Origin: Robiginitomaculum sp. | Lineage (GTDB): Bacteria > Pseudomonadota > Alphaproteobacteria > Caulobacterales > Maricaulaceae | Assembly (NCBI GenBank): GCA_021776595.1 | Contig: JAJFFP010000008.1 | Coordinates: 1 to 64,000 of the forward strand | Reading direction: 5' to 3' | DNA length: 64,000 nt | In this document: positions 25,180 through 33,007 of the stretch, piece after piece | How positions within the stretch are numbered: the first letter of the stretch is position 1 | How the letters are laid out: each line of letters starts with the position of its first letter | Program-made: the position numbers and the translations under genes | Notes under the pieces: model-generated | Database searches by the model: none | The model's input: the letters and a program-made list of their open reading frames with translations, nothing else | Told to the model about the DNA's origin: nothing

Positions 25180-27450
25180 ATGAACACTTTAATTACTGAG
25201 TTGCGTCGTCGTAACATCTTTCGTGTAGCCGGTGTCTATGCCGTTGTTGGCTGGTTGCTCGCACAGGCGGCAGGTGTGCTTGAAACCTCAATGAACATGC
25301 CCGCATGGTTCGACACCATGGTGGTCAGCTTGCTGCTGATCGGGTTCCCCATCGCCATGCTGCTGGCCTGGGCGTTTGAAATGACCCCTGAAGGGGTGAA
25401 GCGCACTGAGAACGTGGCCGAAGGGGACAGCGCAACTGCAAAAACCGGGCGTAAACTGGACTATGTAATTGTTATAGGGCTGGTGCTGGTTGCCGCATTG
25501 GTGGTGTGGCAAGGTATGCGCGATCCATCCGGGCCCTTCGAGGCCGCGAAAAGCGCGGCACCTCAGGGTGAGGTTGGAAAAGTTGCCGATAACGCGGCAC
25601 CTCAGAGCCTACCCCGAACTGGATCCGGGGGTGAGGTTGGAGGTGTAACAAATATCAACCCTCATCCAGAGGTGCTTGGCGATAGCCAAGCCTCGAAGGA
25701 TGCTGATGCCCAAACCACCCAAGCCCCGTCCATCGCGGTTTTGCCGTTTGAGGATTTCTCGCAAGACAAGGATCAGGAGTATTTCGCCAACGGGATTTCC
25801 GAGGAATTGCTGAACGTATTGGCGCGGATCAAAGGCTTGCGGGTGGCGTCGCGCACCTCGGCGTTTTCGTTCCAGGGTGGCGATGCCAAGACCGGCGAAA
25901 TCGCCGAAGCCCTGAACGTCGGGCATATTCTGGAGGGCAGCATCCGTAAATCCGGCACCACTTTACGCATTACCGCGCAATTGATCGACGCCTCCACTGA
26001 CCAACATATGTGGTCCGAAACTTATGACCGGCCATTGACCGCCGAAAACCTGTTTCAAATCCAGGACGAAATCGCCGCCGCCATCGTCGGCGAACTCAAA
26101 GGCCGGTTGTCTATTCGCACAACCGAAGCCCCGGCCCGCACTCAATCGCTGGAGGCCTACGAGCTTTACCTGAGAGCACGCGTAAATATGAACAAGCGGC
26201 TACCGGCGACACTGACCGCCGCTGTGGCTGGTTTCAAACAGGTGATTGCGCTCGACCCTGATTTTGCCCCTGCTTATGCCGGGCTGGCCGATAGTTATCT
26301 GCTGATGCTCAAGTACACGGATATAAGCTTTGACGAGAGCCAACGTCTTGCGAAACCCAATGTAGAGCGCGCCTTGCAACTTGCCCCGAATGCAGCAGAA
26401 AGCCTGACCTCTGCTGCATTTCTGGCATTAACGAAGAATGAATTTGAAAAAGCAGTGGCGTTGGCAGACCGTGCCATTGCGGTAACCCCGAATTATTCGG
26501 ATGCCTATTTGCGTAAATTCAACGCATCAAATGGCACCAAAGAGCGTTTAGCCAGTATTGAAAAAGCCCGCGCTCTTGACCCGCTATCTGCAGTAATTCT
26601 ATCTAATCTTGGCGCTGCACAAGTTAGGGCAGGTGACAGAGAGGCCGCCAGAAAAACCATGCGTGACAATGTGAGCTGGAACCCGGATAGCATTTTTGGC
26701 TATATAGGTTTGGGCGCATTGCTGTATCAAGAAGGCGAACTTGCCGCCGCCCATAGCCACTATAAAGATGCACAAGCGCTTAATTCTGAAGCAAGTATTA
26801 TACAAACTCCGCTTTCCAATTTATATTTTGATGTTGGCTTGTACGGCGAGGTGTCCGCCGTTTCGCCACAAGTTAGTGATCGCGCACTTGCCCTGTTGCT
26901 GGGTGGACAAAAACAGCAGGGCATGAAACTGGTGCAGGATAATCCGGATGACCCAAGCATGGGTTATGTTTTGTATGTGGCCGGGGATGTAAAAAATACC
27001 TACGCCATAATGCGCAAATTCGTAAAACGGTATAATGTGTTAGAGCAAACCGTGAATGCTGACACTGCAGAATGGTTAGCCACAATTGCGTTTATTTTCC
27101 AGGAAAACGGCGATCCTGATGCGAATATTCTCATAGGTAATCTTGAAACCTATTTAGGCAAAGACGCCAGCGCCGCAGACAAAGTTTTCAACAGCGACTT
27201 GCGCGCCGGCATCATTTTGCAATTGCTCAAGGGCGACAAGTCCGCCGCCTATGCCTGGCTTGACCGCTATCTGGATTTGGGATTTGCCGACACCGTCCTG
27301 CTAACCACGCCGCCGTTTGAATCCTTACGCCGCACCCCAAAATTTGCCAAACGCGAAACCCGCATGGCGCAAAACGCCGCGCGGCACCGCGCTAAAATCG
27401 AAGCGCAACTAGCCAACCCGAAACCAAACTGGGTGAAGGAAACCCCGTAA
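25180..27450 (+). CDS. membrane-anchored TolB-like/TPR protein (adenylate-cyclase-associated type)
   Basis: 756 residues. Order: cytoplasmic N-terminus starting MNTLITELRRRNIFRVAG, helices at about 15-35 and 45-65, a third at about 92-110, a low-complexity linker at about 110-178, a TolB-like N-terminal module (SIAVLPFEDFS ... FANGISEELLNVLARI ... GHILEGSIRKSG, about 180-300) and tetratricopeptide repeats to the end. This is the common architecture attached to class III adenylate cyclases, here without a cyclase domain. Probably a signalling or scaffold protein. ATG 25180 has GGGGAAG before it. Oddity: the linker is made of palindromic repeat DNA read in frame (25554-25702). It is flanked by both copies of the 29-bp repeat. 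Confidence 0.82.
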   Translation: MNTLITELRRRNIFRVAGVYAVVGWLLAQAAGVLETSMNMPAWFDTMVVSLLLIGFPIAMLLAWAFEMTPEGVKRTENVAEGDSATAKTGRKLDYVIVIGLVLVAALVVWQGMRDPSGPFEAAKSAAPQGEVGKVADNAAPQSLPRTGSGGEVGGVTNINPHPEVLGDSQASKDADAQTTQAPSIAVLPFEDFSQDKDQEYFANGISEELLNVLARIKGLRVASRTSAFSFQGGDAKTGEIAEALNVGHILEGSIRKSGTTLRITAQLIDASTDQHMWSETYDRPLTAENLFQIQDEIAAAIVGELKGRLSIRTTEAPARTQSLEAYELYLRARVNMNKRLPATLTAAVAGFKQVIALDPDFAPAYAGLADSYLLMLKYTDISFDESQRLAKPNVERALQLAPNAAESLTSAAFLALTKNEFEKAVALADRAIAVTPNYSDAYLRKFNASNGTKERLASIEKARALDPLSAVILSNLGAAQVRAGDREAARKTMRDNVSWNPDSIFGYIGLGALLYQEGELAAAHSHYKDAQALNSEASIIQTPLSNLYFDVGLYGEVSAVSPQVSDRALALLLGGQKQQGMKLVQDNPDDPSMGYVLYVAGDVKNTYAIMRKFVKRYNVLEQTVNADTAEWLATIAFIFQENGDPDANILIGNLETYLGKDASAADKVFNSDLRAGIILQLLKGDKSAAYAWLDRYLDLGFADTVLLTTPPFESLRRTPKFAKRETRMAQNAARHRAKIEAQLANPKPNWVKETP
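25554..25702. repeat. three palindromic repeat blocks read in frame inside a coding region
   Basis: Block 1 (25554-25577) is CGCGGCACCTCAG then GGTGAGGTTGG. Block 2 (25593-25640) repeats both halves but with about 25 extra bases between them that form a CCCCG/CGGGG hairpin of the usual REP type. Block 3 (25663-25702) is a hairpin with CTTGGC-GATA-GCCAAG at its heart and outer arms CATCC/GGATG. All lie in the linker of the TolB-like/TPR gene and keep its frame open. Confidence 0.75.
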
Positions 27451-27482
27451 TCCTGAACCACATTATCAAAACAAACCCACCC

Positions 27483-27571
27483 GTGTCACCCCGGAAGCTA
27501 ACAGGCTATCCGAGGTCTATGGTGACTGAGCACTGCATTATGGATCCCGGCGCGGGGGCCAGGATGACACG
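27483..27571. repeat. REP-like palindromic intergenic repeat
   Basis: Ends are imperfect inverted repeats: GTGTCACCCCGG on the left and CCAGGATGACACGG on the right. An inner GGATCCCGGCGCGGG segment is typical of the GTCAYCCCGG family of dispersed alphaproteobacterial repeats. It follows the TolB-like/TPR gene by about 30 bp. Confidence 0.65.
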
Positions 27572-27663
27572 GTTTGAGTTGCGGGATGATACGGTTTGTG
27601 TGTTACCTTGGCCCTCTAAACCTTACTTCGCAGCCTGTTATGGCTTGTCCTCGCCCTCCCTCC

Positions 27664-27770
27664 GTCAGCTACGCTGACACCTCCCCCGTAAACGGAGGAG
27701 GAAAAAGCACAAGGCTTCTATCCTCCGTTTACGGGGGAAGTGACCCCACCAGTTCGTGTAACTGGTGGGG
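27664..27770. repeat. composite palindromic module of three hairpins
   Basis: Three nested signals: GTCAGC-TAC-GCTGAC (27664-27678); an 18-of-19 inverted pair CTCCCCCGTAAACGGAGGA (27681-27699) against 27721-27739, separated by 21 bases; and a perfect 11-bp stem CCCCACCAGTT with loop CGTGT (27744-27770). A dispersed non-coding repeat rather than a gene. Confidence 0.75.
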
Positions 27771-27807
27771 TCGATAGGGGGACTTCTTAAACTTATCTAA
27801 CCGGGGC

Positions 27808-27836
27808 GCTAAATCTTTATTCGTTTCAACAAGCCC
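27808..27836 (-). repeat. 29-bp direct repeat, copy B (3' end of thioesterase gene)
   Basis: Contains the last eight codons (GLLKRIKI) and the TAG stop of the hotdog thioesterase gene. It matches copy A at 24944-24972 in 27 of 29 bases, in the same orientation, 2.86 kb away. Confidence 0.7.
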
Positions 27837-28243
27837 GAAAACAGCAAAATGGTTTTGTCCCCGCAAAACAGTTTGCCACGCACAAACATCAGGCCGGATT
27901 TGGTTTTACGCGCCAACTCACCTTCAGCTTCAATCCAGTGTCCCGGCCAGGCGGCGGTCACAAATTCATTATTCATGGTCACGGTAACGCCATGATCGCC
28001 CTCGAATGCGCGTTTGGCGATGGCAAATAAAGCGCTATCGGCAAAGGTCATCAACATACCCCCATGCACTGCGCCGCCACCATTGCAATGGCGTTTTTGT
28101 GCATAAAACCGGATTAGCCCCTGCCCCGGTTCTGGCTGGCGGTTTTTGTGAATAAAAATCGGGCCATTGGTATGCTCGAAACGGTCCTCTGTGGACCATT
28201 GCTCATAGCCTTCAGGAGCTTTGACTGTTCTATTGGTTTCCAT
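27809..28243 (-). CDS. PaaI-type hotdog thioesterase family protein
   Basis: 144-residue single-hotdog protein. The family core GGGAVHGGMLMTFADSALFAIA (about residues 55-75) contains the HGG motif and the acidic residue on the following helix, as in PaaI-like acyl-CoA thioesterases. It would hydrolyse an acyl-CoA in the cytoplasm; the substrate is unknown. I chose the ATG at 28243 (METNRTVKAPEGYEQW); the frame stays open further upstream into the DUF3179 gene but that part is out-of-frame overlap. It is transcribed after the DUF3179 gene (46-bp gap). The terminal GLLKRIKI is duplicated 2.86 kb away. Confidence 0.85.
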   Translation of the reverse strand: METNRTVKAPEGYEQWSTEDRFEHTNGPIFIHKNRQPEPGQGLIRFYAQKRHCNGGGAVHGGMLMTFADSALFAIAKRAFEGDHGVTVTMNNEFVTAAWPGHWIEAEGELARKTKSGLMFVRGKLFCGDKTILLFSGLLKRIKI

Positions 28244-28289
28244 AGAGAGCCAATAAAACGTCAATTGCCGCTGTGCAACACCAAATGCT

Positions 28290-29270
28290 TTATGGCTTGA
28301 TTTTCCATCTGCCTTTGGGCTTGAAAGCATGAAAGACAAAAGCAAATGTGGTATCATAGGGGATTTCCACCCACTGGCCTTGTGCATTTTTTTTGCTGAC
28401 TGATACGCCGGGTACAAGCTGTCCACCGGCTATACGCGCAGTGTCCAATGCAGAGGCATGATCGCCTTCATAATGCAGACGAACATCACCATCGATGACA
28501 TCTTTTTGTTTGCGGATCAGATTAAGGCCATAGGCGGTATCACCGACAACCACCACGCGCGCCATAGGCTCTATGTGCCGGGGCAGATCGCCACGGTAAA
28601 GAAACGGTTTGGCGGCACTGTCGTAACTGACATAGGGGTTGCGGCCATAGGGGCGCGATTTGGGATTATTGGGCACCAGAATTTTCCCTTGTGGAAATCT
28701 TTTTTTGAAACTGGCAAAGGATTCCAAACGTGACGGCAGTTTTTTTAGCTGCACCTGATTATATTTACCGATAATCCCTATGCCGGTAAATTGCTGCCAC
28801 CAGGTTTCACTAAGCCGGTCATACATAATCAGGTTTGAATTGAACAACATACCTGATGTGCCAAACATCGGGGACGAATTATTTTTGGCAAAGCGGCGAT
28901 CAAACACAATGGCCGAATTACATAAAGGGCAATAGGTCACAATAACCGGCACCCCACCGATTTCATCATTGACTATTTCATGCCAGGTCATAATCCGTAA
29001 TGGATAGGCCCGCGCCACACCGTTTATTTCCAACCCGATAACCGGTTCGGATTCTGGTAAATCAGATACCGCTGCATCAACAAATATGGGGCGGTCTATG
29101 GAAGGAATACCATCTTTGGGCGGGCCACCGGCCATCACATCACTAAAGTCCACACTGGCTTTGGTGAAATCTGTATCCGGCCAGGCCTTTTTCATGGCCC
29201 CCGTAGGTTTTGCCGCCAACGGCATCGTCATAATGGCCAACAGCAATATTGTGAGGGAAAATAAACGCAT
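28290..29270 (-). CDS. DUF3179 domain-containing secreted protein
   Basis: 326 residues with a signal peptide (cleavage after about residue 20, PLAAKP). The DUF3179 hallmarks are present: ARAYPLRIMTWHEIVND, VTYCPLCNSAIVFDR with its CxxC, and LFNSNLIMYDRLSETWWQQF. The family is found widely in bacteria and archaea and its role is unknown; the paired cysteines suggest metal or redox chemistry in the periplasm. It probably shares a transcript with the downstream thioesterase gene, although no functional link is obvious. A short AT-rich promoter region separates it from the divergent immunity-type gene. Confidence 0.88.
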   Translation of the reverse strand: MRLFSLTILLLAIMTMPLAAKPTGAMKKAWPDTDFTKASVDFSDVMAGGPPKDGIPSIDRPIFVDAAVSDLPESEPVIGLEINGVARAYPLRIMTWHEIVNDEIGGVPVIVTYCPLCNSAIVFDRRFAKNNSSPMFGTSGMLFNSNLIMYDRLSETWWQQFTGIGIIGKYNQVQLKKLPSRLESFASFKKRFPQGKILVPNNPKSRPYGRNPYVSYDSAAKPFLYRGDLPRHIEPMARVVVVGDTAYGLNLIRKQKDVIDGDVRLHYEGDHASALDTARIAGGQLVPGVSVSKKNAQGQWVEIPYDTTFAFVFHAFKPKGRWKIKP

Positions 29271-29406
29271 TAAAGCCTCCAGGAGAGTTGAACAGGTTTA
29301 TTCCCGTTATAGTCAGAACAGCAAACACGGACCATTCACCTTTACGAGAGCAGGCCGCGCGCCTATATTGATTCCGCTGAGGGGCAATAGATAAAGGAGA
29401 TTGGCG

Positions 29407-29586
29407 ATGGAATTCGCACTCGTTCCCCTATTGCTCTATTTTTTACCCTGGATTATTGCGCTTATTCGCGGGCACCATAATGCCGGGGCAATATTTTTAT
29501 TGAACCTGCTGTTGGGCTGGACGTTTATTGGCTGGATTGTGGCCTTTATCTGGTCATTTACCAACGTCAGAAGGTGCTATGGATAA
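29407..29586 (+). CDS. superinfection immunity family small membrane protein
   Basis: 59 residues and almost wholly two membrane helices joined by a short basic loop (LIRGHHNAGAIFLLNLLLGWTFIGWIVAF), the pattern of the Imm_superinfect family named after phage T4 Imm. The ATG at 29407 follows AAGGAGATTGG. Most chromosomal members have no proven phage role. Its stop overlaps the start of the TIGR02301 gene by 8 bp, so they are co-translated. Confidence 0.8.
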   Translation: MEFALVPLLLYFLPWIIALIRGHHNAGAIFLLNLLLGWTFIGWIVAFIWSFTNVRRCYG

Positions 29587-29989
29587 GATAAACTTGCCTT
29601 GGCAATTTGCCCTGGCAAGTATTGCACTAATGCTGGCCCCCTCGCTGGTGAAGGCGCAGAACGCCATAGAACGCCCGGCCAACACCACGCGCACCCGTTT
29701 GATGCTGGCCGATGCCCTGGGAGCCATACATTACCTTACCGTGACCTGCTCTGGCCTTCGCGACCAAAGCTGGCGCGCCCGTATGAGTGAATTATTATCG
29801 CTTGAACCGTTATCGGCTTATGAGCGTGATGATCTGGTGGCCGCGTTTAATCACGGATACCGACAGGAAAAGTATTATTTCCCACAATGCAATGCACAAA
29901 CAGTCAACCGAATTTTGGCACAAAAACGAATAATTGCCGAACAAGGTCAAATTTTATCAACCGCGTTAGCAGATCCTTATCTTCATTGA
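29579..29989 (+). CDS. TIGR02301 family secreted protein
   Basis: 136-residue protein with a signal peptide ending near SLVKAQ (about residue 24). The core LADALGAIHYLTVTCSG ... WRARMSELL ... FNHGYRQEKYYFPQC matches TIGR02301, a family restricted to alphaproteobacteria with unknown function. Two conserved cysteines may form a disulfide in the periplasm. I chose ATG 29579, which gives the signal peptide and an 8-bp overlap with the previous gene; an upstream start at 29528 would bury the signal sequence. Confidence 0.83.
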   Translation: MDKINLPWQFALASIALMLAPSLVKAQNAIERPANTTRTRLMLADALGAIHYLTVTCSGLRDQSWRARMSELLSLEPLSAYERDDLVAAFNHGYRQEKYYFPQCNAQTVNRILAQKRIIAEQGQILSTALADPYLH

Positions 29990-30058
29990 GTTATATCCAA
30001 TACCGTCAAGAGGCGAAAAATCGCCCGGACAGGTGAATGGATAATCAGGGGTGGGGCT

Positions 30059-30319
30059 ATGCGCGCCAGTTGCGAAGCTGTGGAAATTTTACCAAAGAAC
30101 GAACAAAAAGATCAGGCATTGGATCTAATTCTGGATGCCTGGGATACAGCATTAACGAGGGGCTGTGCCCCGGAACAAATTGCTACATCCGCTATTTTTG
30201 CGGCCTTTGCCGATCTGATCGATGTGTATGGCGAAGATGTCGTGGCCGAAATGGCGCATCGCTTGCCGGCGCGCGTCCGCAGGGGCGAGTTTTCCATGCG
30301 TCACGGCCCCGCAAATTAA
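30059..30319 (+). CDS. small conserved cytoplasmic protein of unknown function
   Basis: 86 residues, acidic, with a regular helical look (ALDLILDAWDTALTRGCAPEQIATSAIFAAFADLIDVYG split by a turn) and a basic C-terminal segment (LPARVRRGEFSM). I do not recognise a named family, but the pattern resembles short alphaproteobacterial proteins with a helix-turn-helix-like bundle. ATG 30059 has a G-rich AGGGGTGGGG sequence before it. A terminator follows directly after the stop, supporting it as a real gene. No signal peptide. Confidence 0.65.
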   Translation: MRASCEAVEILPKNEQKDQALDLILDAWDTALTRGCAPEQIATSAIFAAFADLIDVYGEDVVAEMAHRLPARVRRGEFSMRHGPAN

Positions 30320-30352
30320 AAAAGGCCGAGCTAAATAAGCCCGGCCCTTTTC
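30318..30352. terminator. bidirectional terminator between convergent genes
   Basis: An AAAAGGCCGAGCT arm pairs with AGCCCGGCCCTTTT across a loop of about 6 bases, with one bulged base and one mismatch. A runs on the left and T runs on the right let it serve both the small plus-strand gene and the secreted minus-strand gene. Confidence 0.75.
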
Positions 30353-30381
30353 AGTAAAATGAAAGTAATCCAAGAAGAAGG

Positions 30382-30738
30382 TTAGCCCTCTTCGCCATTG
30401 TTGACGTCAACATTGCATTTGGATTTCATTTCAGTCGCAATCGGTTGGAATTTTTCGATCACACCCTGCATCTTTTCCGGCGTAGCCGCCAGCGCCACGA
30501 GCTTGCTTTGTCTTTCTTCGCTACCTTCTTCTGTAGTTGCCAAGGCATGAAGCAGCACATAATCATCAGCGGATAGGCCCGTTTTTACCAGATCGACCGC
30601 GCAACTGCACTCAGCGGCGGTATTTTCACCGTCCTTCATACACACACCGTGTATGTCTTCTTCCATTGAACCGGCTATTGCGCTTGATGATATTGCCAGT
30701 GCAGCAATCAGAGCTGTTGTTTTAATAATGAGTTTCAT
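30382..30738 (-). CDS. small secreted protein of unknown function
   Basis: 118 residues with a clear signal peptide (cleavage near SSAIAGS, about residue 23). Four cysteines follow, in GVCMKDG, AAECSCAVDLV and MKSKCNVD, probably forming disulfides in the periplasm. The ending is acidic. I do not recognise a named domain, although the AAECSCAVDLVK ... LSADDYVLL pattern looks conserved in small alphaproteobacterial periplasmic proteins. A good TTTCTCCTG-type ribosome site (read on the other strand as CAGGAGAAAAAA) precedes the ATG. It is a single gene. Confidence 0.7.
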   Translation of the reverse strand: MKLIIKTTALIAALAISSSAIAGSMEEDIHGVCMKDGENTAAECSCAVDLVKTGLSADDYVLLHALATTEEGSEERQSKLVALAATPEKMQGVIEKFQPIATEMKSKCNVDVNNGEEG

Positions 30739-30824
30739 TTTTTTCTCCTGTCAGGGTTAACCTGACCCCCTCAGGTTGAATACTGCATTTAATGCCACCG
30801 GGCAAATGCAAAAATTATGCTTGT

Positions 30825-32159
30825 TTAGATTGGCAGGGCTTCTTCGAATAAAATTGGTTTTCCGGTGCCCTCTTCCATCACCGCACCATCACGCATCACA
30901 CAACGGCCTCGAATAACCGTAGCCATGGGCCAGCCGGTAACACTTTTACCGTCAAATGGCGTCCAGCCGCTTTTACAGGCGCTATCTGCATCTGTGATCA
31001 TACGTTTGGCATTCATATCAACCAGGGTAAAGTCTGCATCATAACCTGCGGCCATGCGCCCTTTCCCTGCCAGCCCAAAAATGCGTTTTGGTCCGGCACT
31101 GGTCAGATCGACAAAGCGTTCAAGGCTAAGACGGCCCTTATTCACGTGATCCAGCATAATCGGCACCAGTGATTGCACACCAGGCATCCCGGATGGCGAG
31201 CCGGGATAAGCCACCGCTTTTTCTTCTAATGTATGTGGCGCATGGTCAGAGCCGATGACATCGACCAGCCCCGTGCGCAGGGCCGTCCACAATCCGGTGC
31301 GGTGATCGTTTGTGCGTATGGGGGGGTTCATCTGCGCCCGCCCCGCCATGTCTTCATAACAATGCGGCGCACGCAGGGTCAGATGCTGCGGCGTCACCTC
31401 GATGGTGGCAATGTCCTTTTGGGATTGCAAAAATGCCATTTCTTCAGCCGTGGAAACATGTAAAACATGCACACGTTTTCCCGCCTCTCGCGCCAGTCTG
31501 ATTAAACGCTGGGTGGCGAGCAGGGCCGCCTTGGCATCGCGCACCTCTGGATGGGACGACCAATCACCCTCAATCGCCAGTGCCTTACGCTCATTAAGGC
31601 GTCCCTCATCCTCGCAATGAAAGGCGGCGCGGCGCGAAATGGCAGCCAGAACACGCGCCACCCCGGCATCATCGGCCACCAGCAAAGATCCGGTGGATGC
31701 CCCCATAAATACCTTAACCCCGGCGCAACCCGGCACTTTTTCCAGTGCGGGCAGCAGGTCCGCATTATCATTGGTTGCCCCCGCATAAAACGCATGATCG
31801 CAATGCATTCGCCCTTTGGCCAATGCCAGTTTGTGCTCCAACGCTTCCACCGTCGATGTAGTGGGGCTGGTATTGGGCATTTCAAACACACCGACCACAC
31901 CACCCAGCACCGCAGCGCGAGAACCACTTTCCAGGTCTTCCTTGTGGGTTGGGCCGGGTTCACGAAAATGCACCTGGGTATCAATTACGCCGGGCAACAC
32001 ATGCAGGCCAGAAGCATCTATCTGCTCCCCCGCATCGGCACGATTAAGATCACCAATGGCAATTATCTTGCCGCCCCTGACCCCGACATCGGCCAAACCA
32101 ATGCCATCATGATTGACGAGGGTGCCGCCAGTTATCAGCAGATCAAAATTTTCAGTCAT
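30825..32159 (-). CDS. pyrC: dihydroorotase (probable active enzyme)
   Basis: 444-residue amidohydrolase-superfamily enzyme; dihydroorotase closes N-carbamoyl-aspartate to dihydroorotate in pyrimidine synthesis. The carboxylated-lysine region GVKVFMGAS, the histidine strands AFHCEDE and VHVLHVS, and the aspartate in GSDHAPHT are all intact. The first metal motif reads DTQVHFREPG, with Gln where most enzymes have His; I recall this variant from other alphaproteobacterial dihydroorotases. It is likely the working counterpart of the inactive homologue coupled to pyrB. Allantoinase or hydantoinase activity is less likely. Divergent from ygfZ by 50 bp. Confidence 0.85.
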   Translation of the reverse strand: MTENFDLLITGGTLVNHDGIGLADVGVRGGKIIAIGDLNRADAGEQIDASGLHVLPGVIDTQVHFREPGPTHKEDLESGSRAAVLGGVVGVFEMPNTSPTTSTVEALEHKLALAKGRMHCDHAFYAGATNDNADLLPALEKVPGCAGVKVFMGASTGSLLVADDAGVARVLAAISRRAAFHCEDEGRLNERKALAIEGDWSSHPEVRDAKAALLATQRLIRLAREAGKRVHVLHVSTAEEMAFLQSQKDIATIEVTPQHLTLRAPHCYEDMAGRAQMNPPIRTNDHRTGLWTALRTGLVDVIGSDHAPHTLEEKAVAYPGSPSGMPGVQSLVPIMLDHVNKGRLSLERFVDLTSAGPKRIFGLAGKGRMAAGYDADFTLVDMNAKRMITDADSACKSGWTPFDGKSVTGWPMATVIRGRCVMRDGAVMEEGTGKPILFEEALPI

Positions 32160-32209
32160 TTGTTACGACTCGCCTTGCCATTTGGGATTGAAAGTCGAAT
32201 ATACCCCAT

Positions 32210-33007
32210 ATGAATATTTTCGCACCCCCCCGCACCCGTGCCGTCTTGGAGGTAACGGGCGAAGACGCCACTGATTTCCTGCAAGGCCTGATTACCAACG
32301 ACATTACGCGACTTGAGCGCGAAGGGATGGTCTACGCAGCCTTGCTAAGCCCTCAGGGGAAAATCCTGCATACTTTTTTCATCAGCCATGGCGCAGATGG
32401 TGGGTATTGGCTGGACACACCAGAAGAAAACATAACGGACCTGATGCGACGCTTGCGCATGTTTCGCCTTCGCGCAAAAGTCCACATCGAAGATAAATCC
32501 GCAGATATGATGGTCGCCTTAGGCACAGATACCGGCTTTGCCGATCCCAGATCAACTTTGCTGGGCACCCGCGTAATTGTGCCCATTGCCGACATTGCCC
32601 CACCGCCGTCAGATTATGAAGCAGATCGTATCACAGCTTGTGTGCCTGATGAGGGTGCCGATTTTAACAGTGAAGAGACTTTTCCCTCTGATGCCAATAT
32701 GGATTTACAAAATGGTGTGGCGTTCAAAAAAGGCTGTTATGTAGGTCAGGAAGTGGTTAGCCGCATGAAACGGCGCGGCACCATACGCAAACGCATGGCA
32801 CTGGCCGCCTTTGACGGCCCGGCACTGGATTATGGAACCGAGATTATGGCCGGTGCAGCCCGCCTTGGGGACATTCGCTCCTCAACGGATAGACAAGCGC
32901 TGGCACTGATCCGCACAGACCGTCTGGAAAAAGCCATGGGTGATTGCGCCTTGATCACTGCTGATGGCACCTCTTTGGTCCTTACCTTGCCGGAGAGTCA
33001 AGAATGA
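32210..33007 (+). CDS. ygfZ: YgfZ/GcvT-like folate-binding protein
   Basis: 265-residue protein of the GcvT/YgfZ family (COG0354, human IBA57 relative), which acts with folate in maturation or repair of certain Fe-S enzymes. The diagnostic KGCYVGQE motif with its conserved cysteine is at residues 174-181. N-terminal part AVLEVTGEDATDFLQGLITND matches the family. Length is typical of the alphaproteobacterial forms. The stop overlaps the start of tag by 4 bp (ATGA), so the two were co-translated before tag broke. Confidence 0.92.
   Translation: MNIFAPPRTRAVLEVTGEDATDFLQGLITNDITRLEREGMVYAALLSPQGKILHTFFISHGADGGYWLDTPEENITDLMRRLRMFRLRAKVHIEDKSADMMVALGTDTGFADPRSTLLGTRVIVPIADIAPPPSDYEADRITACVPDEGADFNSEETFPSDANMDLQNGVAFKKGCYVGQEVVSRMKRRGTIRKRMALAAFDGPALDYGTEIMAGAARLGDIRSSTDRQALALIRTDRLEKAMGDCALITADGTSLVLTLPESQE

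Larger units (their letters stand above)
27451..27808. other. 358-bp gene-free stretch packed with palindromes
   Basis: Between convergent genes. It holds a REP-like element (27483-27571) and a palindromic module (27664-27770). I see no coding frame with a ribosome site. The hairpins might end transcription from both sides, but none has a clean T run. Confidence 0.7.

Noticed and set aside
24945-25217. Minus-strand open frame of 90 codons ending in GLLKRIKI
   Set aside because: It overlaps the start of the TolB-like/TPR gene, lacks a ribosome site, and its first 80 residues look non-coding. Only the tail is notable and is reported as a repeat.
27451-27808. CRISPR-like array
   Set aside because: The repeats are palindromic and unequal, with no regular spacer-repeat unit and no cas gene.
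31551-32213. 220-codon open frame antisense to the dihydroorotase gene
   Set aside because: Shadow frame, rich in His/Arg/Gln; the opposite strand is clearly the dihydroorotase.
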